This document shows, one piece after another, positions 16,331 through 25,239 of a stretch of 43,660 bases of DNA; the first letter of the stretch is position 1; every line of letters starts with the position of its first letter. Below the pieces are notes generated by a model. The model did not search any database and was not told the origin of the DNA. It saw only the letters and a list, made by a program, of their open reading frames with translations. Source of the stretch: an uncultured Clostridia bacterium (lineage in GTDB: Bacteria; Bacillota; Clostridia; UBA1381); NCBI GenBank assembly GCA_947585795.1, contig CANPXG010000015.1, positions 1 through 43,660 on the forward strand. The letters run 5' to 3'. The position numbers and the translations under genes were made by a program.

Positions 16331-18472
16331 TCACAGAGCAATGATCTTCGTATCGAACGCGCCCAAGGTGACTGTCTTGTCGCCAAACTCGGTCTTAACG
16401 GTCGTTGTCTGCTCCGCGTCGGAGTTGTTTATAACAACAAGCTGTTTACCGCTGGGATAGTACGCGCACTCACAGTAGAGGTTATCGGTGATATAATTTT
16501 GCTCTGTGCCCTCACCCGTGGCGTTCAGGATAATATTCATAAGCGTTCTCGTGTTTTCCTCGTTCATCACGAAGCTCGACATATAAACGCCTCTGCCCTC
16601 ACCGAACGGGTGCATCGTAACGCACGGCACGCCGTCCTTCGACATAGCGACCTTGGTGTCCGCGTCGGTAAGGTAAATGCCCTTTTTAACTGCGAAGGAA
16701 TCCTTATCCTTAACGCACTTGCAGCCCGTTTCCTCAAACGTGTACCTGCCGTGGCTTATTCTCGCGCCCGTGTCCTCGTCAACGCCGAGCACGTGAGCCA
16801 TTTTGAAGTACGTATCGTTACCGCCTACAGCCGAAGGCTCGTTTACGCCGATGAACACGCCGCCCTTATAAACCCACTCGGTCAGCTTCTCGACAACCTC
16901 CGCGTCGTTCCAGCATTCGCCGCCCGACCACGCGCTGCCCGCCGTGCCCGCGTTTATAACCACGTCGTAATCTTTAAGTCCCTTATTTTTAACGTCCTCA
17001 AAGCTTATAAACTCAACGTCGAACGGAAGTCCCGAAAGCGCCTCGTTTACGTTTATGAGGTCAACCTCGGGATGCTCGTGGTAGTGACCGGAGCATGTCC
17101 ACGAACGGAGATTGCCCCAGAAGTGCAGCACCGCTATTCTCGGCTTTAACACGTACGGCTTGCCCTCGGTATGCAGCTCGCGTATCTCGCGGAACTCATC
17201 CGATATTTTTTCTATATAGTCGTTGAAGTCGGGGAACGGCAGCGTCAGCGACAGGTAGCCGCCCAGACCTATCCTGTCTATCTTGTCACGCAGAAGCGCG
17301 CGGCGCACGTTTTTCCAGTAACCCTGTGCCTCTCTCGTCGGGTTGCCGCCCTCCATAAACGTCGGCGCACCGCCCAAACCTACGGGGAACAGGTACGGAT
17401 GCAGACGTATTTCATGCGTTTCCACCGCGTCAACGCCCGCGCAAAGACGCGTTTCAAAGCCGTTAAACACACACTTAATAAGTCCGTCGAAGCCGAAATC
17501 CTTAAATCTCTTGCCCCACGGCTCAACGCCTACCCAAGAATCGTCGTAGAACACATACGCCTTCTTGCCGTAGCCGTGAACGAGGTCAACGAGCTGCTTA
17601 CCGAAGTCAACGACAAAGTCGTTCACAAACTCCATCCAGTCGATTTTCGATTTCGGCGCGGTCATATGTGTAACGTGGAGGTTACCCTTGTTTATAAAAT
17701 CCTCGGACGTGATCCTGTAGCCGTACTTTTTCTCAAACTCCTTGAGCGCCAAAGGCGACACGGTGAAGTCATACGAGCCCCAGTCGGAGAAAAGCTGCCG
17801 GTTGCGCGGGTTCGAGCCCCAGATCCAAACGAAGTTGTAGAACATCGACGTAAAGCGCACGACCGTTGTCGCGGGATGCGTTTCGCACCAGTTTTTGAGC
17901 CAGTCGAGCATAAATTTCTGCGTTTCGGGATAACGCGGATCTATCTGCATAAGATGCTCCTTGTCCCAGTTGTTCGTCGTGTGGTTGTACATCGAGATCT
18001 CCTCCCATATACGCCACGCGAGGAAGTTTACCGTGTACTTGTGCCACGGCACGGTATTCTTAATTGTGACCTTACCGTCCGCATAAGACCAGTCCTTTAT
18101 CTCCTCGTTCGTCGTGCGGTCGAACACCTGCCAGTACTCCTTCGACTCCTCGCTGTCATTGACTTTAAACTGCTGCGCGAAGAAGTCCTTCATCAAATCG
18201 ACCGTCAGTTCGTTTTCCGTCGCGACGATCGGATTTGTCATAAGGAACGTCTGCTGAAGCTTGTCCGGATTAGCCTTAGCCCACTCGTTATGATCGCGGA
18301 TAATACAGATAGTCGAGTAAATACCGTAACCCGCGTTTATTATCTCGGGTGAAAGCTCCGTGCCGTCGGAGTCGCGTATTACGTCCGCGCCCCACTTTTC
18401 AGCCATTTGAAGTGTAAGCTCCTCGTAGCCGCTTTCGCCGGGGAGCGTAAAACCGCCTTTTGTTTTTGCCAT
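16331..18472 (-). CDS. 1,3-beta-galactosyl-N-acetylhexosamine phosphorylase (GH112)
   Basis: Cytosolic glycoside phosphorylase of 713 residues, about the usual family length. GH112 enzymes cleave galacto-N-biose or lacto-N-biose I with phosphate to galactose 1-phosphate and GalNAc or GlcNAc, a step in using mucin and milk glycans. The N-terminal signature GGFTLPGESGYEELT, the substrate-site region WGSNPRNRQLFSDWGSYDF and the AYVFYDDSWVGVEPWG loop are present; Asp311 probably corresponds to the general acid of the bifidobacterial enzyme. No signal peptide. The ATG at 18472 follows TAAAGGAGAGAAAGAC; an upstream in-frame start is rejected. No transporter or galactose-1-phosphate gene is adjacent, so it stands alone, with its own promoter. 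Confidence 0.93.
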   Translation of the reverse strand: MAKTKGGFTLPGESGYEELTLQMAEKWGADVIRDSDGTELSPEIINAGYGIYSTICIIRDHNEWAKANPDKLQQTFLMTNPIVATENELTVDLMKDFFAQQFKVNDSEESKEYWQVFDRTTNEEIKDWSYADGKVTIKNTVPWHKYTVNFLAWRIWEEISMYNHTTNNWDKEHLMQIDPRYPETQKFMLDWLKNWCETHPATTVVRFTSMFYNFVWIWGSNPRNRQLFSDWGSYDFTVSPLALKEFEKKYGYRITSEDFINKGNLHVTHMTAPKSKIDWMEFVNDFVVDFGKQLVDLVHGYGKKAYVFYDDSWVGVEPWGKRFKDFGFDGLIKCVFNGFETRLCAGVDAVETHEIRLHPYLFPVGLGGAPTFMEGGNPTREAQGYWKNVRRALLRDKIDRIGLGGYLSLTLPFPDFNDYIEKISDEFREIRELHTEGKPYVLKPRIAVLHFWGNLRSWTCSGHYHEHPEVDLINVNEALSGLPFDVEFISFEDVKNKGLKDYDVVINAGTAGSAWSGGECWNDAEVVEKLTEWVYKGGVFIGVNEPSAVGGNDTYFKMAHVLGVDEDTGARISHGRYTFEETGCKCVKDKDSFAVKKGIYLTDADTKVAMSKDGVPCVTMHPFGEGRGVYMSSFVMNEENTRTLMNIILNATGEGTEQNYITDNLYCECAYYPSGKQLVVINNSDAEQTTTVKTEFGDKTVTLGAFDTKIIAL

Positions 18473-18509
18473 GTCTTTCTCTCCTTTACAGTTTTTTGTA
18501 GTTAAGAAA

Positions 18510-18538
18510 ATTATACCATATATCCACGCAAAAGTAAA
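18510..18538 (-). promoter_or_regulatory. Promoter of the GH112 phosphorylase gene
   Basis: Minus strand: TTTACT (18538-18533), 17-base spacer, TATAAT (18515-18510) with an extended TGG. Confidence 0.7.
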
Positions 18539-18541
18539 CAA

Positions 18542-18569
18542 AAAAATACGGCTTCCCCGCCGTATTTTT
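18542..18569 (-). terminator. Terminator of the stalk protein-glycerophosphodiesterase operon
   Basis: Perfect 11-base stem AAAAATACGGC / GCCGTATTTTT (18542-18552, 18559-18569) just after the glycerophosphodiesterase stop codon, with a T run in the minus direction. Confidence 0.85.
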
Positions 18570-18573
18570 GTCA

Positions 18574-19455
18574 CTATTCATTTCCGCCGGACATATACGA
18601 AAGTCTTGGCGGCAGTTCGTTTGTCACGACGAAGTCCGCGCCGTAAGAAAGGTACTCGTCCGCCGTTTCCTCATCATCCACCGACCATACTCCGCAGTAC
18701 ATATTCTGCTGATGCAGAAGGTCTATTACAGCCTTATCCGCCTGCGGATAGTTGTACAGCACGCCCCGATTCTCGGAAATTTGCGATATTTCCGCAAGAC
18801 TGTCCGTGTACGGAGCAGGAGTGTACCCAATCGTCATGACGGGTATCTGCGCGTCGCGCGCGCGTATCTCGAGCATATCGTTTATATTACCCATCACGAC
18901 GGAGCGTCCACCCGCGCCGCTTGCGTAAATTATATTGAGCAGCGCGTCGTAATTCCTCACCGTTTTTATTTCTATAACGGCGACGCAGCCGTACCTCATA
19001 CATATTTCAAGATATTCCTCAAACGTCGGTATTTTGAGATTGTCGCTTATCTCAACGTTGCTGCCCGCGTCGATTTGAAACGCGCTAAGCTCCTCGAGCG
19101 AATAATCCGTGATCGCGCCCGTACCGTTCGTGGTACGGTCAAGCTCCTCGTCGTGCATACACACGAACGCGCCATCCGTCGTTTCGTAAATATCCGTTTC
19201 GATACCCCAAAATCCGTTCCTGCCCGCAAGCTCAAACGCGGGTATACTGTTTTCGGGCGCGTAACGGGAGTACCCCCTGTGCGCGGCGAACCTGTCGCCG
19301 TCACCGGAGAAAATATCGGACTGAGCCGTCACCGTCGCGTCAGCGGGAAGCGCGGGCGCGTCGGAATTACCGGTCGGGTATATTTTCAGTAAAACCGTCG
19401 AGGCGGCAAAAAGCAGCAACATAACAAGCCATAGCTTTTTTCTTATATTATACAT
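18574..19455 (-). CDS. Membrane-anchored glycerophosphodiester phosphodiesterase
   Basis: GDPD-family enzyme of 293 residues that hydrolyses glycerophosphodiesters to glycerol 3-phosphate and an alcohol. An N-terminal hydrophobic helix (about 8-24, no lipobox) should anchor it outside the membrane. The catalytic set is visible: AAHRGYS (His59, Arg60), APENS (Glu68), GIETDIY (Glu86, Asp88) and MHDEELDRTT (His101), then IEIK and the C-terminal YCGVWSVDDEE and DFVVTN strands. It lies 12 bases after the stalk-domain gene and is probably cotranscribed with it. The ribosome binding site is weak. The substrate may be membrane or teichoic acid-derived glycerophosphodiesters (inference). Confidence 0.9.
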   Translation of the reverse strand: MYNIRKKLWLVMLLLFAASTVLLKIYPTGNSDAPALPADATVTAQSDIFSGDGDRFAAHRGYSRYAPENSIPAFELAGRNGFWGIETDIYETTDGAFVCMHDEELDRTTNGTGAITDYSLEELSAFQIDAGSNVEISDNLKIPTFEEYLEICMRYGCVAVIEIKTVRNYDALLNIIYASGAGGRSVVMGNINDMLEIRARDAQIPVMTIGYTPAPYTDSLAEISQISENRGVLYNYPQADKAVIDLLHQQNMYCGVWSVDDEETADEYLSYGADFVVTNELPPRLSYMSGGNE

Positions 19456-19467
19456 AACTATCCGGCA

Positions 19468-20427
19468 CTATTCCGTCCTTATAATAACAGCCTGCGCGTC
19501 GCCGTCCCAATCGACCGCGAAGCCCACCATATCGCCTATGTCGCGGATTTTGAAGTACGTGCTGCCGTTTATGTTGTACGAAAGCAGCTCACGCTCCACA
19601 CCGTTCACGTACACCGGCGCGTTGTTCTGCTCAACGTTGAGCGCCGTTTCCGCGCCCGACAATTCACCGCCGACTATCGTGTACTTAATACCCGTCGAAA
19701 CTGCTATCGCGCTTAAGCTTTCGTCCCAGGAAACGTCAAATCTTGCGGGCGTGGTACGCAAAATCATCGCCACGTCGCGGATCTTGTAGTAATTGGAGTC
19801 GTTTACGCTGTAACCGGAAATCTCCACCTCGTTTCCGTCAACGAGCAGCTTCGCGTTTGAATTACTTGCGGTAAGCGAGTTCATACCCTCATATCCGTCA
19901 ACGAAATTCTTGATTTTCGTTCTGTTCGGGTAGCCGTTCGTGAGGAAGTCGTCACCGTACATATCCGTGTAAGGAATAGTCGGATACGAGCTCACATATG
20001 ATTTAAGTATCTTCTCCGCCGTCAGCTTCTGACCGTCAAAAATAAGTTTATAATAGTTTATGACCGACGAGTAGCGGGGCACCTCGCGTCCCACGAATAT
20101 ATACCTGCCGTTATCGTCGTAAACTGTTATATCCGTAAGACAGCCGCCTATGACGTTACCGGGCACCTCGATGGTCGAGATCGTGCTTCCGTTCATCGTA
20201 AAGCCCGCACCGATACCGCCGTCCGCGCCGTCACGCATGACAAACGCTTCGGGTATACCGTTTTTATCCAAATCGGTCAGCACGATTTCATTGTACGACG
20301 GATCTGACGACATGGTACGCATAAGTCTTGTCACAAACGCTTCGCGCCAGCTTTCCGCCGCGAGAGCGTTCACCGCGCATGTGCACATAAGCGCCGCGGC
20401 GGTGATAAGTGAAATTATCTTCTTCAT
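19468..20427 (-). CDS. Secreted protein with copper-amine-oxidase-like stalk domain
   Basis: Exported protein of 319 residues. The signal peptide (1-23, ending ALA) is followed by a region of about 170 residues containing EIVLTDLDKNGIPEAFVM, which resembles a short calcium-loop/VCBS-like motif. The C-terminal part has two copies of the stalk-domain pattern: GYSVNDSNYYKIRDVAMIL (near 209-227) and SYNINGSTYFKIRDIGDMV (near 282-300), which ends in a DWDGDAQAVII strand. Such stalk domains (first named from copper amine oxidase N-termini) are common on clostridial surface proteins; no oxidase domain is present. Function unknown, probably envelope associated. Confidence 0.82.
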   Translation of the reverse strand: MKKIISLITAAALMCTCAVNALAAESWREAFVTRLMRTMSSDPSYNEIVLTDLDKNGIPEAFVMRDGADGGIGAGFTMNGSTISTIEVPGNVIGGCLTDITVYDDNGRYIFVGREVPRYSSVINYYKLIFDGQKLTAEKILKSYVSSYPTIPYTDMYGDDFLTNGYPNRTKIKNFVDGYEGMNSLTASNSNAKLLVDGNEVEISGYSVNDSNYYKIRDVAMILRTTPARFDVSWDESLSAIAVSTGIKYTIVGGELSGAETALNVEQNNAPVYVNGVERELLSYNINGSTYFKIRDIGDMVGFAVDWDGDAQAVIIRTE

Positions 20428-20536
20428 TATTACCCTTCCCTTTCTTTGTTATTATCCATGAATTTACCGTACTGCCGCCGTCTTTTTACGCGCGGCGGTA
20501 CGGCTGCGGTTATTTACTTTTTAAATATACGTCCTT

Positions 20537-20565
20537 ATTATACTAAATTTTTGTACGCTTGTCAA
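20537..20565 (-). promoter_or_regulatory. Promoter of the stalk protein-glycerophosphodiesterase operon
   Basis: Minus strand: perfect TTGACA (20565-20560), 17-base spacer, perfect TATAAT (20542-20537). The leader of about 105 bases contains a strong hairpin (about 20467-20506, CCGTAC...GTACGG arms). Confidence 0.88.
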
Positions 20566-20647
20566 ATACACGCGCGACAAAGCAAAAAACATAACGACAA
20601 CTCCGCGTCTATACGTAGGTGTATGGATGCTCATCACCCACCCATTA

Positions 20648-20696
20648 GCCTCCCTTGTCAAAGGGAGGGGGACCGCCGAAGGCGGTGGAGGGATTC
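20648..20696. repeat. Dispersed intergenic repeat, family A
   Basis: The unit has a small palindrome GCCTCCCTTGTCAAAGGGAGG followed by an ACCGCCGAAGGCGGT hairpin and ends GGAGGGATTC. The last 28 bases (20669-20696) recur exactly at 30970-30997, and a 15-base end piece recurs inverted at 43618-43632. Confidence 0.85.
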
Positions 20697-20724
20697 ATTG
20701 CAAAAACCGAAAAGAAATCTCTTT

Positions 20725-20757
20725 GTAGGGGCACCTTTACGGTCGCCCGCGGTCGTT
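20725..20757. repeat. Dispersed intergenic repeat, family B (fragment)
   Basis: GTAGGGGC followed by a GCCCGCGG-type arm. It resembles the inverse of the palindrome at 43469-43493, which also carries GTAGGGGC and GGGCGG arms. Confidence 0.5.
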
Positions 20758-20785
20758 TATTCATATTTTGTTTACAAATTATTCA

Positions 20786-20813
20786 TTGACAAACATAAAA
20801 ATACGAGTATAAT
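20786..20813 (+). promoter_or_regulatory. Sigma-A promoter of the ctsR operon
   Basis: Perfect TTGACA (20786-20791), 16-base spacer, perfect TATAAT (20808-20813). The CtsR operator begins 10 bases after the -10, so bound CtsR would block initiation. Confidence 0.92.
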
Positions 20814-20823
20814 AATACTTGAA

Positions 20824-20846
20824 GGTCAAAGAAAGTCAAAGTCAAA
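20824..20846 (+). promoter_or_regulatory. CtsR operator with a third half-repeat
   Basis: GGTCAAAGAAAGTCAAA (20824-20840) matches the CtsR heptanucleotide direct repeat exactly. A third GTCAAA follows without a gap (20841-20846). Confidence 0.93.
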
Positions 20847-20862
20847 AACGAGGTGATACAAA

Positions 20863-21315
20863 ATGGGAATGTCGGACAAAATAGAAGCGTTTATAAACGA
20901 GCTTCTGAAAAACGAAACGGAGGAATGGCTGCAAATACAGCGCAACGAGCTTGCTTCCGTATTCGGCTGTGTCCCCTCACAGATAAATTACGTCATATCG
21001 ACGCGCTTCAATCCCGAGCACGGCTACGCGGTGGAATCTAAACGCGGCGGAGGCGGGTATCTCAAAATAAAGAGAATACGCTGCTCAAACGACCTTATCG
21101 CGGAAGCGATACAAGCCGCGCCCGACGCGCTCGACGAGGAAACGGCGCTGAAAAGCCTTAAAAATTTAACGCGCCTCGGCGCTCTCGACGAAAAAACGGC
21201 GAACGTGATATTCAACGGCATATCGGACGCGTCGCTTGACATAGAACGCCGCGCGCGGGACAAACTAAGAGCGAGAATATTCAAAAATATGCTCGCGGCG
21301 GCGGAAAAGTATTAA
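20863..21315 (+). CDS. ctsR: Class III heat-shock repressor CtsR
   Basis: Winged-helix repressor of 150 residues that silences clp genes until heat stress. The N-terminal DNA-binding domain contains VPSQINYVISTRF and the wing KRGGGGYLKI; the tetraglycine loop (62-65) is the known thermosensor and Arg61 is equivalent to the arginine phosphorylated by McsB. The C-terminal domain (about 80-150) mediates dimerisation. It is the first gene of ctsR-mcsA-mcsB-clpC and faces its own operator, so autoregulation is expected. GAGGTGAT precedes the ATG at 20863. Confidence 0.96.
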   Translation: MGMSDKIEAFINELLKNETEEWLQIQRNELASVFGCVPSQINYVISTRFNPEHGYAVESKRGGGGYLKIKRIRCSNDLIAEAIQAAPDALDEETALKSLKNLTRLGALDEKTANVIFNGISDASLDIERRARDKLRARIFKNMLAAAEKY

Positions 21316-21348
21316 AATAAAAGTAAAGGATACAAGGAGGAGATCGTT

Positions 21349-21720
21349 ATGTATGATTTATTTTCGGATTTCTTCGACGGCTTCGACATATTCATGCAGC
21401 CGCCGACGATGAAGGAGGAGAAGAGATGTCCGGTATGCGCTCACACATACTCGGACTTCAGACGCACCGGCAAAATCGGCTGTAGTGAATGTTACAATGT
21501 GTTCCGCCCGCAGATAGCGGCGGCGTTAAGACAGGTACAGCCCTCCGCGTCACACATCGGAAAGATACCGTCGAAGTCGGGGAGCGAGCTTAAGCGCAAG
21601 CGTGAGTACGAGGACTTAAAGCGCGCGCTTGCCGCGGCGGTAAAGGACGAGGACTACGAAACGGCGGCGAAACTGCATAAACGCATACGCGAAATGGAAA
21701 ACGAGGTGAAAAAGTCATGA
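21349..21720 (+). CDS. mcsA: McsA, activator of protein arginine kinase (short form)
   Basis: Adaptor/activator of McsB, 123 residues. It has one zinc-binding set, CPVC (27-30) and CSEC (45-48), in the order CPVCAHTYSDFRRTGKIGCSEC, and a C-terminal UVR helix pair (about 80-118; EDLKRALAAAVKDEDYE). Bacillus McsA is about 60 residues longer and has an additional N-terminal zinc finger, which is replaced here by an acidic/aromatic 25-residue stretch. AAGGAGGAGATCG precedes the ATG. Its stop overlaps the McsB start (ATGA), indicating translational coupling. Confidence 0.92.
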   Translation: MYDLFSDFFDGFDIFMQPPTMKEEKRCPVCAHTYSDFRRTGKIGCSECYNVFRPQIAAALRQVQPSASHIGKIPSKSGSELKRKREYEDLKRALAAAVKDEDYETAAKLHKRIREMENEVKKS

Positions 21721-22715
21721 TTTGGTACAAGGACAATGATTTTAACATAGTCGTATCGACGAGAATACGTCTTGCGAGGAACCTTGAAAAAACGCCGTTC
21801 CCGAACGCGCTTAAAGACACTAAAGCGGTAACGGAAAAAATCAAGGACGCGGTTTTGGGCGGCAATTCCACGCTGGCAAAGGACTTTGAGTTCATAGACC
21901 TAACCACGTTGTCACCCGTAAAAAAGCAAGCGCTTGCCGAGGAGCACCTGATAAGCCCCGTGATGTGCGAGGGCAATGGCAAATCGGTACTCGTGAGCAA
22001 GGACAAAAACATGAGCATAATGCTTATGGAGGAGGACCACATACGCTTACAGATCATAAAAAGCGGCAGCGCGCTCAAGGAGGCGTACTCACTTGCGAGC
22101 AAGGTGGACGACGTTTTGGAGGAACGCCTTACCTACGCGTTTGACGCGGACTTCGGCTACCTCACCGCCTGCCCGACGAACACCGGCACGGGCATGAGAG
22201 CATCGGTAATGCTTCACCTGCCCGCGCTCACAATGACGGAAAATATTTCAAAGCTCATCTCCTCCGCGGGGAATATGGGCATCGAAATACGCGGACTGTA
22301 CGGCGAGGGCACGAAGGCTTACGGCTCACTGTACCAAATTTCCAACCGTTCCACGCTTGGCGTGTCCGAGGAACAGACGATAGAAAGACTGCAAAATATA
22401 GTGGATCAAATGACGGAAATGGAAGAAAAGGCGCGCAAAGCCCTTAAGGACAACAGCTATGACGCGCTTTCCGACAGAGTCTGCCGTTCCTACGGCACGT
22501 TAAAGTACGCGCGCAGCATGTCGTCGAGCGAGGCGAAATCTTTACTGTCGGATGTAATGCTCGGTCAAAATACGGGTATACTTCCGAAGGAGGGCAAAAT
22601 AACCCCGATAGAATGTATGGTCGTGACCGAGCCCGCGCTCATCAGTGACGGCGGCTCACTCACGAGCGCCGAGCGCGACAGAAAAAGGGCGGAATTTATA
22701 AGGAACAATATTTAA
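21717..22715 (+). CDS. mcsB: Protein arginine kinase McsB
   Basis: Phosphagen-kinase-fold enzyme of 332 residues that phosphorylates arginines on CtsR and damaged proteins, marking them for ClpCP. Features seen: STRIRLARN (14-22) in the nucleotide-binding region, the catalytic loop glutamates MEEDHIR (104-110), ACPTNTGTGMRASV (151-164) and a C-terminal RDRKRA (320-325) that fits the RDxxRA allosteric phospho-arginine pocket of McsB. Slightly shorter than the Bacillus protein. The overlap with mcsA and the promoter upstream of ctsR imply operon expression under CtsR. Confidence 0.96.
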   Translation: MIWYKDNDFNIVVSTRIRLARNLEKTPFPNALKDTKAVTEKIKDAVLGGNSTLAKDFEFIDLTTLSPVKKQALAEEHLISPVMCEGNGKSVLVSKDKNMSIMLMEEDHIRLQIIKSGSALKEAYSLASKVDDVLEERLTYAFDADFGYLTACPTNTGTGMRASVMLHLPALTMTENISKLISSAGNMGIEIRGLYGEGTKAYGSLYQISNRSTLGVSEEQTIERLQNIVDQMTEMEEKARKALKDNSYDALSDRVCRSYGTLKYARSMSSSEAKSLLSDVMLGQNTGILPKEGKITPIECMVVTEPALISDGGSLTSAERDRKRAEFIRNNI

Positions 22716-22752
22716 AACATAAAAGGATCAAGGGTAAAGGAGGTTGATCACC

Positions 22753-25206
22753 ATGTTATTTTCAAACTTCACCGAAAAGGCGAGGATCGCCATAAGCGAG
22801 GCGCACGACGCGGCGTGCGAGCTGGGACATAATTATATAGGCAGCGAGCACCTTCTGCTCGGTCTTATCCGCGAGGGCAGCGGAGTAGCCGCGAAAGCGC
22901 TTGAAAAAAACGGTCTTACGGCTGACAAGGTCAAGGAAAAGATAAACGAGTACATCGGCGCGGGCGAACCGCTTCCCAAGGACACGGAGCTTCCGCTTAC
23001 GCCGCGCTCGAAAAGACTTCTTGAAATAAGCGTGCTCGAGGCGCGCCGTTTAAACCACAAATACATCGGCACGGAGCATATACTTATGGCTATCATCCGC
23101 GACGGCGACGGCGTTGCGGCGAAAATACTCGAAGCGTCGGGCATAAGTCTGCCGTCGTTCTACACGGAAACCGTGCACTCGATAGAGGGCGACGTGGAAA
23201 TAGATCCGCAAAGCGGCGAGTACGCGCAAAGCTCCAACTCAAAAACACCGACGCTCGACCAATTCGGACGCGACTTCACCGCGATCGCGCGTGAGGGTAA
23301 ATTCGATCCCGTGATAGGACGCGCGAACGAAATAGAGAGAGTTACGCAGATACTGTCGAGGCGTACAAAGAACAACCCGTGCCTTATCGGCGAGCCGGGC
23401 GTGGGCAAAACGGCGGTAGTCGAGGGACTGGCTCAGAGAATTGCTTCGGGCGACGTACCCGAGCCTCTTAAAACAAAACGCCTCGTATCGGTCGACCTGT
23501 CGAGCATGGTTGCGGGCGCGAAGTACCGCGGCGAGTTCGAGGAACGTCTTAAAAAGGCGATAAACGAGGTACTTGAAGCGAAGAACGTGATACTCTTTAT
23601 CGACGAGTTCCACACGATCGTCGGCGCGGGCAGCGCCGAGGGCAGTATGGACGCGTCGAACATATTGAAGCCGTTCCTTGCGAGGGGCGAGCTGCAGCTC
23701 ATCGGCGCGACGACGCTCAAGGAGTACAAGAAGTACATCGAAAAGGACGCGGCTCTCGAAAGACGTTTCCAGCCTGTGACGGTGGGCGAGCCTACCGTGG
23801 AGGAAACGGTGGAGATACTAAAGGGCATACGCGACAAGTACGAGGCGCATCACAGCGTGACCATAACGGACGACGCGCTCGAAGCGGCGGCGAAAATGTC
23901 GGCGCGCTATATAACCGACCGTTTCCTGCCCGACAAGGCGATAGACCTTATCGACGAAGCCGCGTCGAAGAAACGCCTCGGCTCACAGACGGAGCCGGAG
24001 GACTTAAAGGAAAAGGAAAAAAGACTTGAAAAGCTTACCTCCGAAAAACAGGAGGCGATCACCGCGCAGGATTTTGAAAAGGCTGCTAAGATACGCGACG
24101 AGGAGATAGCGCTCAAGGAGGAGGTTGACAAGCTCAAGTCCGACTGGAAGGGCAGCGGCTCATCGTCGGCGCTCGTTGTGGGCGAGGACGATATAGCCGA
24201 CATACTTGCCGACTGGACGCATATACCCGCCTCAAGGCTCAAAGAGGAGGAAATGGAGAAGCTTAAGAACCTCGAAGCCACGCTCCACGCGCGCGTTATC
24301 GGTCAAAACGAGGCTGTAACGGCTGTCGCGAAGGCGATAAAGCGCGGCAGAGCAGGACTTAAGGATCCGAAGCGCCCGATAGGCTCGTTCCTGTTCTTAG
24401 GTCCCACGGGCGTGGGCAAAACGGAGCTGTCAAAGACGCTTGCCGAAGCCATGTTCGGCAGTGAAAACGCGCTTATACGCGTAGACATGTCGGAGTACAT
24501 GGAAAAGCACGCCGTATCGAAGTTCATAGGCTCACCCCCGGGATACGTCGGCTTCGAGGAGGGCGGACAGCTTACCGAAAAGATACGTAAGCACCCCTAC
24601 TCGGTGATCCTGTTCGACGAGATAGAGAAGGCTCACCCCGACGTGTTCAACATCATGCTGCAAATTCTCGACGACGGTATCCTCACCGATGCGCAGGGCA
24701 GGAGAGTGGACTTTAAAAACACAGTCATTATAATGACCTCGAACCTCGGCGCGAAGGAGATCACCGGCAACATCACGTCAAAGCTCGGCTTCGCCTCCGG
24801 CGCGGACGACAAGGACCTGTCCGAGCACGAAAAGATCAAAAATAAAGTCATGGACGAGGTAAAACGCGTATTTAAGCCCGAGTTTTTGAACAGAATAGAC
24901 GACATCATCGTGTTTGACAGACTGAGCGAGGACAATATAAAGGACATCGCGCGCCTCATGCTCAAGTCGCTCACGGAGCGCCTTAACGCGAACGACATCG
25001 CGGTGACGTTTTCAGACGCGGCGGTGGAAAAAATTGCGAAGTCCGGCTTTGATCCGACATACGGCGCAAGACCGCTAAGACGCGCCATACAGAACGAGCT
25101 TGAGGATATGCTGTCGGAAAAAATCATAGACGGCGAGATAAAGAAAGGCGCGTCCGTCACTGTCGACGCCGACGAAAACGGTTTCACCGTCAAAAACAAC
25201 GCGTAA
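22753..25206 (+). CDS. clpC: ClpC AAA+ unfoldase
   Basis: HSP100 unfoldase of 817 residues that feeds substrates to ClpP with McsB/McsA or MecA as adaptors. Two Clp N repeats (1-145) are followed by AAA-1 with Walker A GEPGVGKT (near 214-221), the ClpC-type middle domain with a UVR-like motif ([17 protein letters not shown]), AAA-2 with Walker A GPTGVGKT (near 550) and the D2-small domain ([15 protein letters not shown]). The ATG at 22753 lies 9 bases after GGAGG; a TTG at 22744 overlaps that site. Last gene of the ctsR operon. Confidence 0.96.
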   Translation: MLFSNFTEKARIAISEAHDAACELGHNYIGSEHLLLGLIREGSGVAAKALEKNGLTADKVKEKINEYIGAGEPLPKDTELPLTPRSKRLLEISVLEARRLNHKYIGTEHILMAIIRDGDGVAAKILEASGISLPSFYTETVHSIEGDVEIDPQSGEYAQSSNSKTPTLDQFGRDFTAIAREGKFDPVIGRANEIERVTQILSRRTKNNPCLIGEPGVGKTAVVEGLAQRIASGDVPEPLKTKRLVSVDLSSMVAGAKYRGEFEERLKKAINEVLEAKNVILFIDEFHTIVGAGSAEGSMDASNILKPFLARGELQLIGATTLKEYKKYIEKDAALERRFQPVTVGEPTVEETVEILKGIRDKYEAHHSVTITDDALEAAAKMSARYITDRFLPDKAIDLIDEAASKKRLGSQTEPEDLKEKEKRLEKLTSEKQEAITAQDFEKAAKIRDEEIALKEEVDKLKSDWKGSGSSSALVVGEDDIADILADWTHIPASRLKEEEMEKLKNLEATLHARVIGQNEAVTAVAKAIKRGRAGLKDPKRPIGSFLFLGPTGVGKTELSKTLAEAMFGSENALIRVDMSEYMEKHAVSKFIGSPPGYVGFEEGGQLTEKIRKHPYSVILFDEIEKAHPDVFNIMLQILDDGILTDAQGRRVDFKNTVIIMTSNLGAKEITGNITSKLGFASGADDKDLSEHEKIKNKVMDEVKRVFKPEFLNRIDDIIVFDRLSEDNIKDIARLMLKSLTERLNANDIAVTFSDAAVEKIAKSGFDPTYGARPLRRAIQNELEDMLSEKIIDGEIKKGASVTVDADENGFTVKNNA

Positions 25207-25207
25207 T

Positions 25208-25235
25208 AAAAAAGGGACGATACCGTCCCTTTTTT
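25208..25235. terminator. Bidirectional terminator between clpC and the phage operon
   Basis: Perfect 12-base stem AAAAAAGGGACG / CGTCCCTTTTTT (25208-25219, 25224-25235) with a 4-base loop. It ends both the clpC operon and the minus-strand particle operon. Confidence 0.9.
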
Positions 25236-25239
25236 GCGT

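Noticed and set aside
17171-18352. Long plus-strand open frame (393 codons) opposite the GH112 gene
   Set aside because: It lies antisense to a clear enzyme gene, has no ribosome binding site, and its composition (Arg/Val/His rich) is typical of an antisense shadow.
25207-25239. Phage attachment site at the clpC side
   Set aside because: The palindrome is a standard bidirectional terminator, and no matching direct repeat was seen on the repressor side.
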